Positions 1-8,871 of a DNA stretch of 64,000 bases are shown here, in pieces. The notes under the pieces are model-generated. The model saw only the letters and a list, made by a program, of their open reading frames with translations, was not told the origin of the DNA and searched no databases. The stretch is from Actinocatenispora rupis. GTDB taxonomy: Bacteria > Actinomycetota > Actinomycetes > Mycobacteriales > Micromonosporaceae. The first letter of the stretch is position 1. The number at the start of each line of letters is the position of its first letter. A program made the position numbers and the translations under genes. The stretch spans positions 1 to 64,000 of the forward strand of contig NZ_BOMB01000020.1 in assembly GCF_016861975.1 (NCBI RefSeq). The letters are read 5' to 3'.

Positions 1-744
1 GAGGCGGACGGCGGGCTGCTGGCCTCCGCGCGGGCCCGGCTGGCGGCGCGTCCGGCGCGGGCCGCGGCGAGCGTGGCGGGCCTGCTGGACTGGGTGGCGG
101 CGGAGGCGGCGTGGCTGGACGGCCAGCCGGAGCCGCCGGACGCGGGCGATCTGCCGGCGGCGCGGCTGCCGCTGCTGTCCGGGCTGAGTCAGATCACCGG
201 CCGCTGGGTGGCGTACGACCGGTCGGCGAACACGCCCGTCGAGGCGCCCGACGGGGACGTACCGGCGCCGGTGGCGGCGACCCTGTCGGCGTGGCGGGCG
301 GTGGGTACCGATCCGGGCCGGGTGGCGCAGTTCGATCCGGCGGCCTCGGCGTGGCACGACGTGGCGCGCCGCGAGGAGGTCCGTTGCCTGCTCGCCCACG
401 GCCTGTACGCGACGGACGCCGCCGACGCGGTGCCGCCGCTGCTGCGGGCCGAGCAGCTCGCCGAGCAGGCCGGCCTGGTGGTGCTGCTGGGCCGCACGCG
501 GCGGGCGCTGCGCCGGCACGCGGTACGGAGGGAGATCCGCGGCCCGCGCGCCGGCAGCGATCTGACCGACCGGGAGCGCGAGGTGCTGAAACTGGTCGCG
601 CAGGGCGAGCCGACCCGCCGGATCGCGGGGCTGCTGGGCATCTCCCGGGAGACGGTCGAGACGCACATCCGGGCCGGTATGCGCAAGCTGGGCGCCAAGA
701 CCCGTACGGAGGCGGCCGGGTTGGCGTTGGAGCTGTTGTCGTGA
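1..744 (+). CDS. LuxR-type regulator, C-terminal part (5' end outside window)
   Basis: The reading frame is open from base 1, so the gene starts upstream of the window; the first in-window start-like codon (73) has no evidence of being real. The last 60 or so residues form a LuxR-type helix-turn-helix (LTDREREVLKLVAQGE, then ISRETVETHIRAGMRKLGA), so it should bind DNA. The preceding 160 residues are alanine-rich and show no receiver or ATPase motif that I recognise. Its stop overlaps the next gene's GTG by 4 bases (GTGA), so the two are translationally coupled. Confidence 0.8.
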   Translation, partial: EADGGLLASARARLAARPARAAASVAGLLDWVAAEAAWLDGQPEPPDAGDLPAARLPLLSGLSQITGRWVAYDRSANTPVEAPDGDVPAPVAATLSAWRAVGTDPGRVAQFDPAASAWHDVARREEVRCLLAHGLYATDAADAVPPLLRAEQLAEQAGLVVLLGRTRRALRRHAVRREIRGPRAGSDLTDREREVLKLVAQGEPTRRIAGLLGISRETVETHIRAGMRKLGAKTRTEAAGLALELLS

Positions 745-1307
745 GTACGCAGGGCCCGGACCACGCCCGCCCTCCGCGGTACCTGGTGGCCAACGCCGCG
801 GAGGCCACGACGGTGCTGCGGCGACTGGCCCGGGCTGGCTGGCGTACCCGGGAGGGTTTCGCGCTGCCGGAGGCCGGCTGGGACGTGGCCGAGCAGGGGC
901 TGGTGCTGTTCGGCCGGGTGCCGGACATGGACACCGCGGCGCTGGCGGTGTTGGCCGCGGCGCGCGGCGCGGGCGTGGTGGTGATCGGCGACGACCAGGC
1001 GGAGACGGGTCGCGCGGTGCTGGCCGACCTGTCGCGGATCGGCGCGGTGCTCACCGATCCGAACGCCGACCCCGCGACCGAGCAGGCCGCCGAGTCCGGT
1101 GGCGACGATCTGCCGCTGACCGACGAGCAGCGTCAGCTGCTGGACCGGCTGGGCGCGGGGGAGACGATCGCGGCGGCGGCGGAGGCGGAGTTCCTGTCGT
1201 TGCGTACGGCGAACCGGCGCATCGCCGAGGCGCGTAAGGCGCTCGGGGTGCGGACCACGCGGGAGGCGGTCCTGACGTACCTGCGGGCCACCCGCGGCGA
1301 CGCCTGA
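741..1307 (+). CDS. HTH regulator, partner of the preceding LuxR-type gene
   Basis: A 188-residue protein starting at a GTG that overlaps the upstream stop. The C-terminal 50 residues (DEQRQLLDRLGAGETIAAAA, then SLRTANRRIAEARKALGV) have the spacing of a LuxR-like HTH but diverge from the consensus. The N-terminal 110 residues look like a degenerate receiver-like alpha/beta fold (VVVIGDDQAETGRAVL) without the acidic phosphorylation pocket. I chose GTG 741 because the longer open frame upstream only shadows the first gene. It probably works with, or modulates, its overlapping partner; the target is unknown. Confidence 0.7.
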   Translation: MSTQGPDHARPPRYLVANAAEATTVLRRLARAGWRTREGFALPEAGWDVAEQGLVLFGRVPDMDTAALAVLAAARGAGVVVIGDDQAETGRAVLADLSRIGAVLTDPNADPATEQAAESGGDDLPLTDEQRQLLDRLGAGETIAAAAEAEFLSLRTANRRIAEARKALGVRTTREAVLTYLRATRGDA

Positions 1308-1397
1308 TCCTGTACCCCTGAGCTGGGGCTTCGGTGCGTCCACTGTGGACCTGAGGGGCCCTGCGGCCCAATGTGGGTGATCCCCCGACACTCGGTC

Positions 1398-1435
1398 TCT
1401 ACGTCATGTAGAATCTTCTACGAACCGTAGAAGAT
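1398..1435. promoter_or_regulatory. double dyad operator upstream of cydA
   Basis: Two adjacent inverted repeats lie 30-67 bases before the cydA start. The first is TCTAC-N5-GTAGA (1398-1412). The second is a perfect 10-bp arm pair, ATCTTCTACG-AAC-CGTAGAAGAT (1413-1435). Both share the half-site CTAC/GTAG, which suggests one dimeric repressor bound twice. The half-site resembles TAC/GTA sites of the BlaI/CopY family more than Rex boxes (TTGTGA-type). That comparison is from memory. Confidence 0.7.
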
Positions 1436-1464
1436 CTTGCGTGGATCAGCGTCCGGGGGGACCT

Positions 1465-2868
1465 GTGGACCACTTGGAACTCGCCCGCTGGCAGTTCGGC
1501 ATCACCACCGTCTACCACTTCCTGTTCGTACCCCTGACCATCGGGCTGTCGTTCCTGGTCGCCGGACTGCAGACCGCCTGGGTACGCACCGGGCACGAAC
1601 GGTGGCTCAAACTCACCAAGTTCTACAGCAAGCTGTTCCTGATCAACTTCGCGATGGGCGTGGTCACCGGCATCGTGCAGGAGTTCCAGTTCGGCATGAA
1701 CTGGAGCGACTACTCCCGCTTCGTCGGCGACATCTTCGGCGCACCGCTGGCCATCGAGGGCCTGCTCGCGTTCTTCCTCGAATCCACGTTCCTCGGCCTG
1801 TGGATCTTCGGCTGGGACCGCCTGCCCAAGCGCATCCACCTGGCCTGCATCTGGATCGCCGCGTTCGGCACCGCCCTGTCCGCCTACTTCATCCTCGCCG
1901 CGAACTCGTTCATGCAGCACCCCGTCGGGTACCGCATCAACCCGGCCACGCACCGCGCCGAACTGACCGACTTCTGGGCGGTCATGACCAACTCCACCAA
2001 CCTGGTCACGTTCCCGCACACCCTCGCCGCGTCGTTCCTCACCGGCGGGGGACTGGTCGCGGCCGTCGCGTTCTGGCACCTGCGCAAGCGGGGCCGCGAC
2101 GACGACCAGCACGTCGCGTTCCGGTCCGCCGCCCGGGTCGGGACCGTCACCGTACTGATCTCCGCCATCGCGCTCGCGGTCACCGGCGACATCCAGGGCA
2201 AGATCATGACCGAGCAGCAGCCCATGAAGATGGCCGCCGCCGAAGCCCTCTACGACACCGAACAACCCGCCTCGTTCTCGATCGTCACCATCGGCAGCCT
2301 CGACGGCAAACACGAGGTGTACGCGGTCAAACTGCCGCGCCTGCTGTCCTTCCTGGCCACCGGCCACTTCGACGGCAAGGTCCAGGGCATCAACAACATC
2401 CAGGCCGAGTACCAGAAGCTCTACGGGCCCGGCTCCTACACCCCGATCATCCCCGTCACGTACTGGAGCTTCCGGCTGATGATCGGCCTGGGCATGCTCG
2501 CCGCCCTGCTCGCACTGCTCGCCCTGTGGGCACTGCGCCGCGGCCGTACACCCCGCTCCCGCATCCTCTACGGGCTGATCCTCGCCATCCCGCTGCTGCC
2601 GCTCGCCGCGAACTCGTTCGGCTGGATCTTCACCGAGATGGGCCGCCAACCGTGGCTGGTGTTCGGGCAACTGCGCACCGCCAACGGCGTCTCACCCGGC
2701 ACCAGCAGCGGCGAGGTCCTCACCTCCCTGATCGTGTTCACCGTCCTGTACGGGGTGCTCGCCGTCATCGAGGTCGGCCTGCTGCTGAAGTTCATCCGCC
2801 GCGGGCTGCCCGACACCAGCCCACCCACCGACTCCGGCACCGACAAGCCCATGGCCTTCGCGTACTAG
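1465..2868 (+). CDS. cydA: cytochrome bd oxidase subunit I
   Basis: Quinol-oxidising subunit of cytochrome bd (467 residues), a multi-pass membrane protein that reduces O2 with high affinity without pumping protons. The start reads DHLELARWQFGITTVYHFLF with a His near residue 18, the family's high-spin heme b ligand. Near the C-terminus GRQPWLVFGQLRTANGVSPG is the classic CydA signature. GTG 1465 is preferred over GTG 1441 because it is preceded by a GGGGGGACC ribosome-binding site and matches the usual N-terminus. It heads cydABDC, with 10 bases to cydB. Confidence 0.95.
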   Translation: MDHLELARWQFGITTVYHFLFVPLTIGLSFLVAGLQTAWVRTGHERWLKLTKFYSKLFLINFAMGVVTGIVQEFQFGMNWSDYSRFVGDIFGAPLAIEGLLAFFLESTFLGLWIFGWDRLPKRIHLACIWIAAFGTALSAYFILAANSFMQHPVGYRINPATHRAELTDFWAVMTNSTNLVTFPHTLAASFLTGGGLVAAVAFWHLRKRGRDDDQHVAFRSAARVGTVTVLISAIALAVTGDIQGKIMTEQQPMKMAAAEALYDTEQPASFSIVTIGSLDGKHEVYAVKLPRLLSFLATGHFDGKVQGINNIQAEYQKLYGPGSYTPIIPVTYWSFRLMIGLGMLAALLALLALWALRRGRTPRSRILYGLILAIPLLPLAANSFGWIFTEMGRQPWLVFGQLRTANGVSPGTSSGEVLTSLIVFTVLYGVLAVIEVGLLLKFIRRGLPDTSPPTDSGTDKPMAFAY

Positions 2869-2878
2869 AGGGGGAGAC

Positions 2879-3883
2879 GTGACCCTGACCACCCTGTGGT
2901 TCCTGATCATCGCGTTCCTGTGGGTCGGCTACTTCGTCCTCGAAGGGTTCGACTTTGGCGTCGGCATGCTCCTGCCGTACGTGGGGCGCGACGAGACCGC
3001 CCGCCGCGTCGCCATCAACACCATCGGCCCCGTCTGGGACGGCAACGAAGTGTGGGTGATCGTCGCCGGCGGCGCCACGTTCGCCGCGTTCCCCGAGTGG
3101 TACGCCACCCTGTTCTCCGGCTTCTACCTGCCGCTGCTGGTCATCCTCGCCGCCCTCATCTGCCGCGGCGTCGCCTTCGAGTTCCGCGGCACCCGCGACG
3201 ACCCGCGCTGGCGGGCCCGCTGGGACAAGGCCATCTTCTTCGGCTCCCTGCTGCCCGCACTGTTGTGGGGCGTCGCGTTCGGCAACATCGTGCGCGGCGT
3301 ACCGCTCGACGCCCGACACGAGTACGCCGGCACCGTGCTCACCCTGCTCAACCCGTACGCGCTGCTCGCCGGGCTCACCACGCTGACCCTGTTCGCCACG
3401 CACGGCGCCGTCTTCCTCGCCCTCAAGACCCACGGCGAGGTCCGCGACACCGCCCGCCGCGCCGCCCTGCCCCTCGGCATCGTCGCCGCCGTCGCCGCCG
3501 TCGGGTTCCTCGTCTGGACCGCCGTCCTGCGCGGCAACCTCGCCAGCTCCCTGATCGCCGCCGCCGCGGCACTCGCCCTGCTCACCGGGCTCGCCGCCAC
3601 CCGCGCAGGCCGCGACGGCATCGCCTTCACCGGCACCGCCGCCGCCATCGGACTCGCCGTGATCAGCCTGTTCACCGCCCTCTACCCGAACGTCATGCCC
3701 GCCACCGACCCCGCACACAGCCTCACCATCCACAACGCGTCCTCCACCCCGTACACGCTGCGCGTCATGTCCTGGGTGGCGCTCGTGTTCACCCCCCTCG
3801 TCCTCGCCTACCAGACCTGGACGTACTGGGTGTTCCGCCGACGCCTCGGCCGTACCGACATCCCCGGCGGCGATGCGGCGTGA
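2879..3883 (+). CDS. cydB: cytochrome bd oxidase subunit II
   Basis: Second membrane subunit of the bd oxidase, 334 residues. The N-terminal VGYFVLEGFDFGVGMLLP and the VWDGNEVW motif are diagnostic for CydB. About eight hydrophobic stretches follow. GTG 2879 sits 6-7 bases after a GGGGGAG ribosome-binding site. It lies between cydA (10-base gap) and cydD (4-base overlap), as expected for a stoichiometric complex. Confidence 0.95.
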   Translation: MTLTTLWFLIIAFLWVGYFVLEGFDFGVGMLLPYVGRDETARRVAINTIGPVWDGNEVWVIVAGGATFAAFPEWYATLFSGFYLPLLVILAALICRGVAFEFRGTRDDPRWRARWDKAIFFGSLLPALLWGVAFGNIVRGVPLDARHEYAGTVLTLLNPYALLAGLTTLTLFATHGAVFLALKTHGEVRDTARRAALPLGIVAAVAAVGFLVWTAVLRGNLASSLIAAAAALALLTGLAATRAGRDGIAFTGTAAAIGLAVISLFTALYPNVMPATDPAHSLTIHNASSTPYTLRVMSWVALVFTPLVLAYQTWTYWVFRRRLGRTDIPGGDAA

Positions 3884-5502
3884 CACCCGTCGACCCGCGC
3901 CTGCTCCGGTACGCCCGCGCCACCGCCGGCCACCTCGCCGTCCTGGTCGCCTTCGGCGCCGCCACCGCAGCACTGGTCATCACCCAGGCCGGGCTGCTCG
4001 CCGACACCATCGCCGGCGTCATCGAGCACGGCACCACCCTCGCCGCGCTCGGTACCCCGCTCGTCCTGCTCGCCGCCGTCATCGCCGCCCGCGCCGTCAT
4101 CGCCTGGGCCACCGAAGCCGAAGGACACCGCGCCTCCGCCCGCGTCAAGTCCACCCTGCGCCGCCGACTGCTCGCCCACGTCGTCGACCTCGGCCCCGCC
4201 CACCTCACCGACCGACGTACCGGCCGGCTCGTCACCCTCGCCACCACCGGCATCGACGCCCTCGACGGCTACTTCGCCAAGTACCTGCCGCAGCTGGTCC
4301 TCGCCGTCGTCGTCCCCGCCGCCATCCTCGCCCGCGTCCTGCCCGCCGACCCGATCGCCGCCATCACCATCGCCGCCACCCTGCCCCTGATCCCCGTCTT
4401 CATGATCCTCATCGGCCTCGCCACCCGCGCCGCCACCCGAAACCGGTACGACGCCCTCACCCGCCTCGCCCACCATTTCCTCGACGTCGTCGCCGGCCTG
4501 CCCACCCTCAAGGTCTTCGGCCGCGCCACCCACCAGGCCGACACCATCCGCCGCATCACCGACCGGTACCGAAAGAGCACCCTGGCCACCCTGCGTATCG
4601 CGTTCCTGTCCGCGCTCGTTCTCGAACTGATCGCAACCCTGTCCGTCGCGCTCGTCGCCGTCGGCATCGGACTGCGCCTCGTCGGCGGACACCTCGACCT
4701 GCGTACCGCGCTGCTCGTGCTGATCCTCGCCCCCGAGGCGTACCTGCCGCTGCGGGCGGTCGGCACCCACTACCACGCCAGCGCCGACGGGCTCACCGCA
4801 GCGGAGGAGGTCTTCACCGTGCTCGACACCCCCCGGCCCGACACCGGACGCGCCGCACCACCCGCCGACGTCACCGACCTGACCGTCGACGCCGTCACCG
4901 TCACCCACCCCGACCGGCCCGAACCCGCACCCGACGCCGCCAGCCTGCACCTCACCCGCGGCCACATCGTCGCCGTCACCGGCCCCTCCGGCGCCGGCAA
5001 GTCCACCCTCCTGTCGGTACTGCTCGGCTTCACCCCGCCCGACTCCGGCCGCGTCCTCGTCAACGGACACGACCTCGCCACCCTCGACCCCGACCGGTGG
5101 CGCCGACACGTCGGCTGGGCCGCCCAACAGCCGTACCTGTTCACCGGCACCGTCGCCGACAACATCCGCCTCGGCGCACCCACCGCACCCGACACCGACG
5201 TGACCGCCGCCGCCCGCGACGCCTGCCTCGACGTACCCCTCGACACCCCCGTCGGTGAACGCGGCACCGGGCTGTCCGCCGGCCAACGCCGCCGCGTCGC
5301 CCTCGCCCGCGCGTACCTGCGCCACGCCGACCTGCTGCTGCTCGACGAACCCACCGCCGGCCTCGACCCCGACACCGAAGCCCGCGTCCTCGCCCGCCTA
5401 CGTACGCTCGCCGCCGGCCGCGCCGTCCTGCTCGTCAGCCACCGGCCCGCCGCCCTCGCCGCCGCAGACACCGTCGTCGACCTCACCCCGGCCCTACGAT
5501 GA
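3880..5502 (+). CDS. cydD: ABC exporter for bd oxidase assembly, CydD
   Basis: Half of the CydDC heterodimeric ABC exporter that exports cysteine/glutathione and is needed to assemble cytochrome bd. The 540 residues consist of an N-terminal six-helix transmembrane domain and a C-terminal nucleotide-binding domain with Walker A GPSGAGKST, signature LSAGQRRR and Walker B LLLLDEPT. GTG 3880 overlaps the cydB stop (GTGA); a longer frame upstream is a shadow of cydB. Many actinomycetes carry a fused CydDC; here the halves are separate genes. Confidence 0.93.
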   Translation: MTPVDPRLLRYARATAGHLAVLVAFGAATAALVITQAGLLADTIAGVIEHGTTLAALGTPLVLLAAVIAARAVIAWATEAEGHRASARVKSTLRRRLLAHVVDLGPAHLTDRRTGRLVTLATTGIDALDGYFAKYLPQLVLAVVVPAAILARVLPADPIAAITIAATLPLIPVFMILIGLATRAATRNRYDALTRLAHHFLDVVAGLPTLKVFGRATHQADTIRRITDRYRKSTLATLRIAFLSALVLELIATLSVALVAVGIGLRLVGGHLDLRTALLVLILAPEAYLPLRAVGTHYHASADGLTAAEEVFTVLDTPRPDTGRAAPPADVTDLTVDAVTVTHPDRPEPAPDAASLHLTRGHIVAVTGPSGAGKSTLLSVLLGFTPPDSGRVLVNGHDLATLDPDRWRRHVGWAAQQPYLFTGTVADNIRLGAPTAPDTDVTAAARDACLDVPLDTPVGERGTGLSAGQRRRVALARAYLRHADLLLLDEPTAGLDPDTEARVLARLRTLAAGRAVLLVSHRPAALAAADTVVDLTPALR

Positions 5503-7196
5503 GCGGCGACATCCGGCACGTCCTACGCCTCGGCCGTACCGCCCGCGGCCGGTTCACCCTCGCCGTACTCTGCGGCACCGCCGCCACCGGCGCCGCCGTC
5601 GCCCTCGGCGGCACCTCCGCCTGGCTCATCGCCCGCGCCGCCCAACACCCACCCGTGCTGTACCTGATGGTCGCCATCGTCGCCGTCCGCGCCTTCGGCC
5701 TGTCCCGCGGCGTCTTCCGCTACGCCGAACGGCTCATCGGCCACGACACCGCCCTGCGCGTCCTCGGCCGCCTCCGCGTCACCGTGTACCAACGGCTCGC
5801 CGCACTCGCCCCCGCCGGCCTGTCCACCGAACGCTCCGGCGACCTCACCGCCCGGCTGGTCACCGACATCGACAGCCTCGCCGACGTGTGGCTCCGACTC
5901 CTGCTGCCCTACACCGTCGCCGGACTCGTCGGCGCCGGCACCGTCGCCTTCACCGCCTGGCTCCTGCCGACCGCCGGGATCGCGCTGGCCGCCACCCTGC
6001 TCACCGTCGCGCTCGCCAGCCCCCTTCTCGCCGGCCGGATCAGCCGACACGCCGAAGCCCGCATCGCACCCCTACGCGGCCGGCTCGCCACCCGTACCGT
6101 CGACCTGCTCGACGCCACCGCCGAACTCGCCGCACACAACGCCACCACCGCCGCGCTCGCCGACTACGCCGACACCGACCGCGACCTGGCCCGCGCCGAA
6201 CGCCGCGCCGCCACCGGACAGGGCCTCGCCGCCGCCCTCGCCACCCTCGCCGGCGGCGCCGCCGTCTGGGCCGCCGTCACCCTCGGCACCCCCGCCGTAC
6301 GCCACGGCACCCTCACCGGACTCCTGTTCGCCGTCCTCGTCCTCACCCCGCTCGCCGTCCACGAGGCGTTCGCCGCACTCCCACCCGCCGCCGCCCAGCT
6401 GCCCCGCCTGCGCGGCGCCACCCGCCGCGTACTGGCCATCATGCGCCGACCCGACCCCGTCACCGACCCCACCGACCCCGCCGACGACCCCACCCCGCCG
6501 TACCACCTGCGGTTGCGGGGGGTCACCGCCGGCTGGGACCGCGGCGACGTCCTGCACGACCTCGACCTCGACGTACCCGCCGGCGCCCGCATCGCCGTCA
6601 CCGGACCCTCCGGCAGCGGCAAGTCCACCCTCGCCGCCGTACTCCTGCGCTTCTGCGACCACACCGGCAGCATCACCCTCGCCGGCACCGAACTGTCCAC
6701 CCTCACCGGCGACACCGTCCGCCGGCACATCGGCCTCTGCGCCCAGGACGTCCACCTGTTCGACACCACCATCGCCGAGAACCTGCGCCTCGCCCGACCC
6801 GACGCCACCGACGACGACCTGCACCACGCCCTGACCCGCGCCCGCCTCGACGAGTTCGTCGCCGGCCTGCCCGACGGACTCGACACGTTCGTCGGCGAAC
6901 ACGGCAGCCGGCTGTCCGGGGGACAGGTGCAACGACTCGCCCTCGCCCGCGCCCTGCTCGCCGACCCGCCCGTACTCGTCCTCGACGAACCCACCGAACA
7001 CCTCGACGAACCCACCGCCGCCGCCCTCACCCGCGACCTGCTCGCCGCCACCGCCGGACGTACCGTCCTGATGCTCACGCACCGGCGCGCCGACCTCGAC
7101 GCCTTCGACACCGTGTACGACCTGCGTTCCGGCCGGCTCGTCCCCGGCGTGTCCACCACGCCCCACACCCACCGGGACCGTACTTTCGTACCGTGA
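5499..7196 (+). CDS. cydC: ABC exporter for bd oxidase assembly, CydC
   Basis: Second half of the CydDC exporter, 565 residues, overlapping cydD by ATGA. It has an N-terminal membrane domain, then Walker A GPSGSGKST, signature LSGGQVQR and Walker B VLVLDEPTEHLDE. The Q-loop region is LCAQDVHLF. It is the last cyd gene; the following GTG overlaps its stop, but that gene seems to have its own promoter. Confidence 0.93.
   Translation: MSGDIRHVLRLGRTARGRFTLAVLCGTAATGAAVALGGTSAWLIARAAQHPPVLYLMVAIVAVRAFGLSRGVFRYAERLIGHDTALRVLGRLRVTVYQRLAALAPAGLSTERSGDLTARLVTDIDSLADVWLRLLLPYTVAGLVGAGTVAFTAWLLPTAGIALAATLLTVALASPLLAGRISRHAEARIAPLRGRLATRTVDLLDATAELAAHNATTAALADYADTDRDLARAERRAATGQGLAAALATLAGGAAVWAAVTLGTPAVRHGTLTGLLFAVLVLTPLAVHEAFAALPPAAAQLPRLRGATRRVLAIMRRPDPVTDPTDPADDPTPPYHLRLRGVTAGWDRGDVLHDLDLDVPAGARIAVTGPSGSGKSTLAAVLLRFCDHTGSITLAGTELSTLTGDTVRRHIGLCAQDVHLFDTTIAENLRLARPDATDDDLHHALTRARLDEFVAGLPDGLDTFVGEHGSRLSGGQVQRLALARALLADPPVLVLDEPTEHLDEPTAAALTRDLLAATAGRTVLMLTHRRADLDAFDTVYDLRSGRLVPGVSTTPHTHRDRTFVP
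7181..7186 (+). promoter_or_regulatory. -10 element for a leaderless start at 7193
   Basis: TACTTT ends 6 bases before GTG 7193, the spacing expected if transcription starts on the first base of the start codon. The surrounding GGGACCGTACTTTC (7174-7187) recurs at 31758-31771, which supports a promoter role. No clear -35 hexamer is visible. Confidence 0.4.
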
Positions 7197-7534
7197 CGCA
7201 ACCACAACGCTGCACCTGGTGCGGGGGAGAGCTACCCGCAGCCGGCAAACTCGGCCGCCCCCGCCGGTACTGCGGCCAACCCTGCCGCCAGCGCGCCTAC
7301 GAGCACCGGCACATCGCCGACCGCGCCGGACTCGACGCCGACGCCGTCGTCGTCAGCGCCCGCGAACTCGCCGACCTCCAGGACCGGCTGTTCCAGCTGC
7401 GCTGCGCCGTCGAGGACGTCCAGACGGCCCTCGCCGAGGACGCCCCGCGCGCCGAGCTGGCCACCACCGTCGCCAACCTCACCGACAGCGTCGGCTCACT
7501 CGACCGGATCTGGGTATCCCCGCGCACCCACTGA
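7193..7534 (+). CDS. small zinc-ribbon-like protein
   Basis: A 113-residue protein. The N-terminus carries a four-cysteine set: CTWCGGELP, then RYCGQPCRQRAYEHR, a probable zinc site. The rest is a helical segment rich in Asp, Ala and Leu that could form a coiled coil (about residues 55-105). GTG 7193 overlaps the cydC stop. This short Cys4 family is common in actinomycetes and of unknown function; DNA or RNA binding is possible but not shown. Confidence 0.7.
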   Translation: MTQPQRCTWCGGELPAAGKLGRPRRYCGQPCRQRAYEHRHIADRAGLDADAVVVSARELADLQDRLFQLRCAVEDVQTALAEDAPRAELATTVANLTDSVGSLDRIWVSPRTH

Positions 7535-7536
7535 AA

Positions 7537-7548
7537 CGTCATATGACG
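7537..7548. promoter_or_regulatory. perfect 12-bp palindrome before the pentapeptide-DinB gene
   Basis: CGTCATATGACG lies 74 bases before the next start codon and just after the zinc-ribbon stop. It is notably AT-rich for this genome. An operator is plausible; no regulator gene is adjacent. Confidence 0.35.
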
Positions 7549-7621
7549 AAACAAGCTGCCGGTGGCACCCGAATCGGGGGAGCAGCACGCACCACCCCGA
7601 CCCACGTGACAGGCTGACCCG

Positions 7622-8365
7622 ATGGTGGAGTACACCGGACGCGACCTGCGCGGATCCCACTTCCACGAAGTCGACCTCAGCGGCGCACGGTTCCGCAACA
7701 TCGACCTGACCGGCGCACACATCCGCGGAGCCATCCTCACCGACGCCGACATCACCGGCGACCTCGACAACGTCCGCGTCAACGGCATCGAGATCGGCCC
7801 ACTCGTCGACGCCGAACTCGACCGCCGGTACCCGGAACGCCGACTCCTGCGACCCACCGACGCCGACGGCTTCCGTACCGCCTGGGACGTCATCGAACGC
7901 TCCTGGCCAGCCACCGTCGACCGCGCCCGCCGGTTACCACCCGACGCCCTGCACGTCCGCGTCGACGACGAATGGTCCTTCATCGAAACGCTCCGCCACC
8001 TCGTGTTCGTCGTCGACGCCTGGATCAAACGCGCCCTGCTCGACGACCCGGACCCGTACGACCCGCTCGACCTGCCGCACACCGAGATGGCACCCGACCC
8101 CGCCGTACCCGACGACCCGGACGCCCGGCCCAGCCTCGACACCATGCTCACCCTGCGCGCCGACCGGACCGCCGTCGTACGCCGCGTCCTGGCCGAGCTC
8201 ACCGACGAGCGGCTCGCCGGCACCACCGCGGCACTGCCGGCACCGGGGTACCCGCCGGCCGGCACCTACCACGTCCGCCGCTGCCTGCGCGCCGTACTCA
8301 ACGAGGAATGGGAACACCGGCTCATCGCCGAACGCGACCTCGCAACGCTCGAATCCCACCGGTGA
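7622..8365 (+). CDS. pentapeptide-repeat / DinB fusion protein
   Basis: The 247 residues show two parts. Residues 1-55 are pentapeptide repeats of the A(D/N)LxG type (DLRGSHFHEVDLSGARFRNI and so on), which fold as a right-handed beta helix. Residues 75-240 are a DinB-like four-helix bundle (VDDEWSFIETLRHLVFVVD and EEWEHR), with His residues placed as in metal-dependent DinB/YfiT thiol enzymes. The start is ATG 7622. DinB domains often act in low-molecular-weight-thiol chemistry; the exact reaction is unknown. Confidence 0.8.
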   Translation: MVEYTGRDLRGSHFHEVDLSGARFRNIDLTGAHIRGAILTDADITGDLDNVRVNGIEIGPLVDAELDRRYPERRLLRPTDADGFRTAWDVIERSWPATVDRARRLPPDALHVRVDDEWSFIETLRHLVFVVDAWIKRALLDDPDPYDPLDLPHTEMAPDPAVPDDPDARPSLDTMLTLRADRTAVVRRVLAELTDERLAGTTAALPAPGYPPAGTYHVRRCLRAVLNEEWEHRLIAERDLATLESHR

Positions 8366-8387
8366 CCGCGGCACGCGCCGTGCGCCG

Positions 8388-8401
8388 ATAATCGACATTA
8401 T
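8388..8401. promoter_or_regulatory. AT-rich dyad between convergent genes
   Basis: ATAAT-CGAC-ATTAT lies between the stop of the DinB fusion (8365) and the stop of the minus-strand kinase gene (8407). It is too weak for a classical terminator hairpin, but it is the only structured sequence in the gap. Confidence 0.25.
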
Positions 8402-8406
8402 GTCAA

Positions 8407-8871
8407 CTAGCGAACGCCGTGCCGCACCCCCGGCGCGAACAGGGCCAGCTCCGCCGCATCCGGCGCCACGAACCACCCCGCGTACTCCGCCAACAACTCC
8501 GGCCCGATCCGTACGCCATCCACCCGCGCCGCCAACCGCCGCCGCAACACCGCCAACGGAGCATCCAGGAAACGCAGCTCCACCGGAACACCCAGCGACG
8601 CACCCAACCCGCGCAGCTCGTCACGCTCCACCCGCGCCCAGAACCCGAACTCCAGCACCACCGTCACACCCGCAACCGCCAACTCACCCGCCAACGACCG
8701 CAGCCGACCCTCCAACCGCGCCCGGAACGGCTCGTCGAACACGTCCACACCCAACTCGGCCAGCCACTCGTCCGGACACAACCGCACCGCGCCCGACTCC
8801 GCCAGCCGCCGCGCCAACGTCGTCTTCCCCGACCCCGGCAACCCGCACAACGCCACCAGCCGACCACTCAC
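8407..8871 (-). CDS. P-loop ATPase/kinase, AAA_33-like
   Basis: A 154-residue protein with Walker A GLPGSGKTT at the N-terminus and a following CPDEWLAELG segment, like the small-molecule or zeta-toxin-type P-loop kinases. I chose GTG 8871 because it overlaps the stop of the upstream methyltransferase (GTGA) and starts 6 residues before beta-1 of the P-loop; the upstream ATG at 8910 would add an unusual glycine-rich leader. The substrate is unknown. No antitoxin-like partner is visible. Confidence 0.75.
   Translation of the reverse strand: MSGRLVALCGLPGSGKTTLARRLAESGAVRLCPDEWLAELGVDVFDEPFRARLEGRLRSLAGELAVAGVTVVLEFGFWARVERDELRGLGASLGVPVELRFLDAPLAVLRRRLAARVDGVRIGPELLAEYAGWFVAPDAAELALFAPGVRHGVR

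Noticed and set aside
2896..3879. Long extension of cydD into cydB
   Set aside because: The extra residues are Arg/Pro-rich and shadow cydB; GTG 3880 with overlap GTGA is the natural start.
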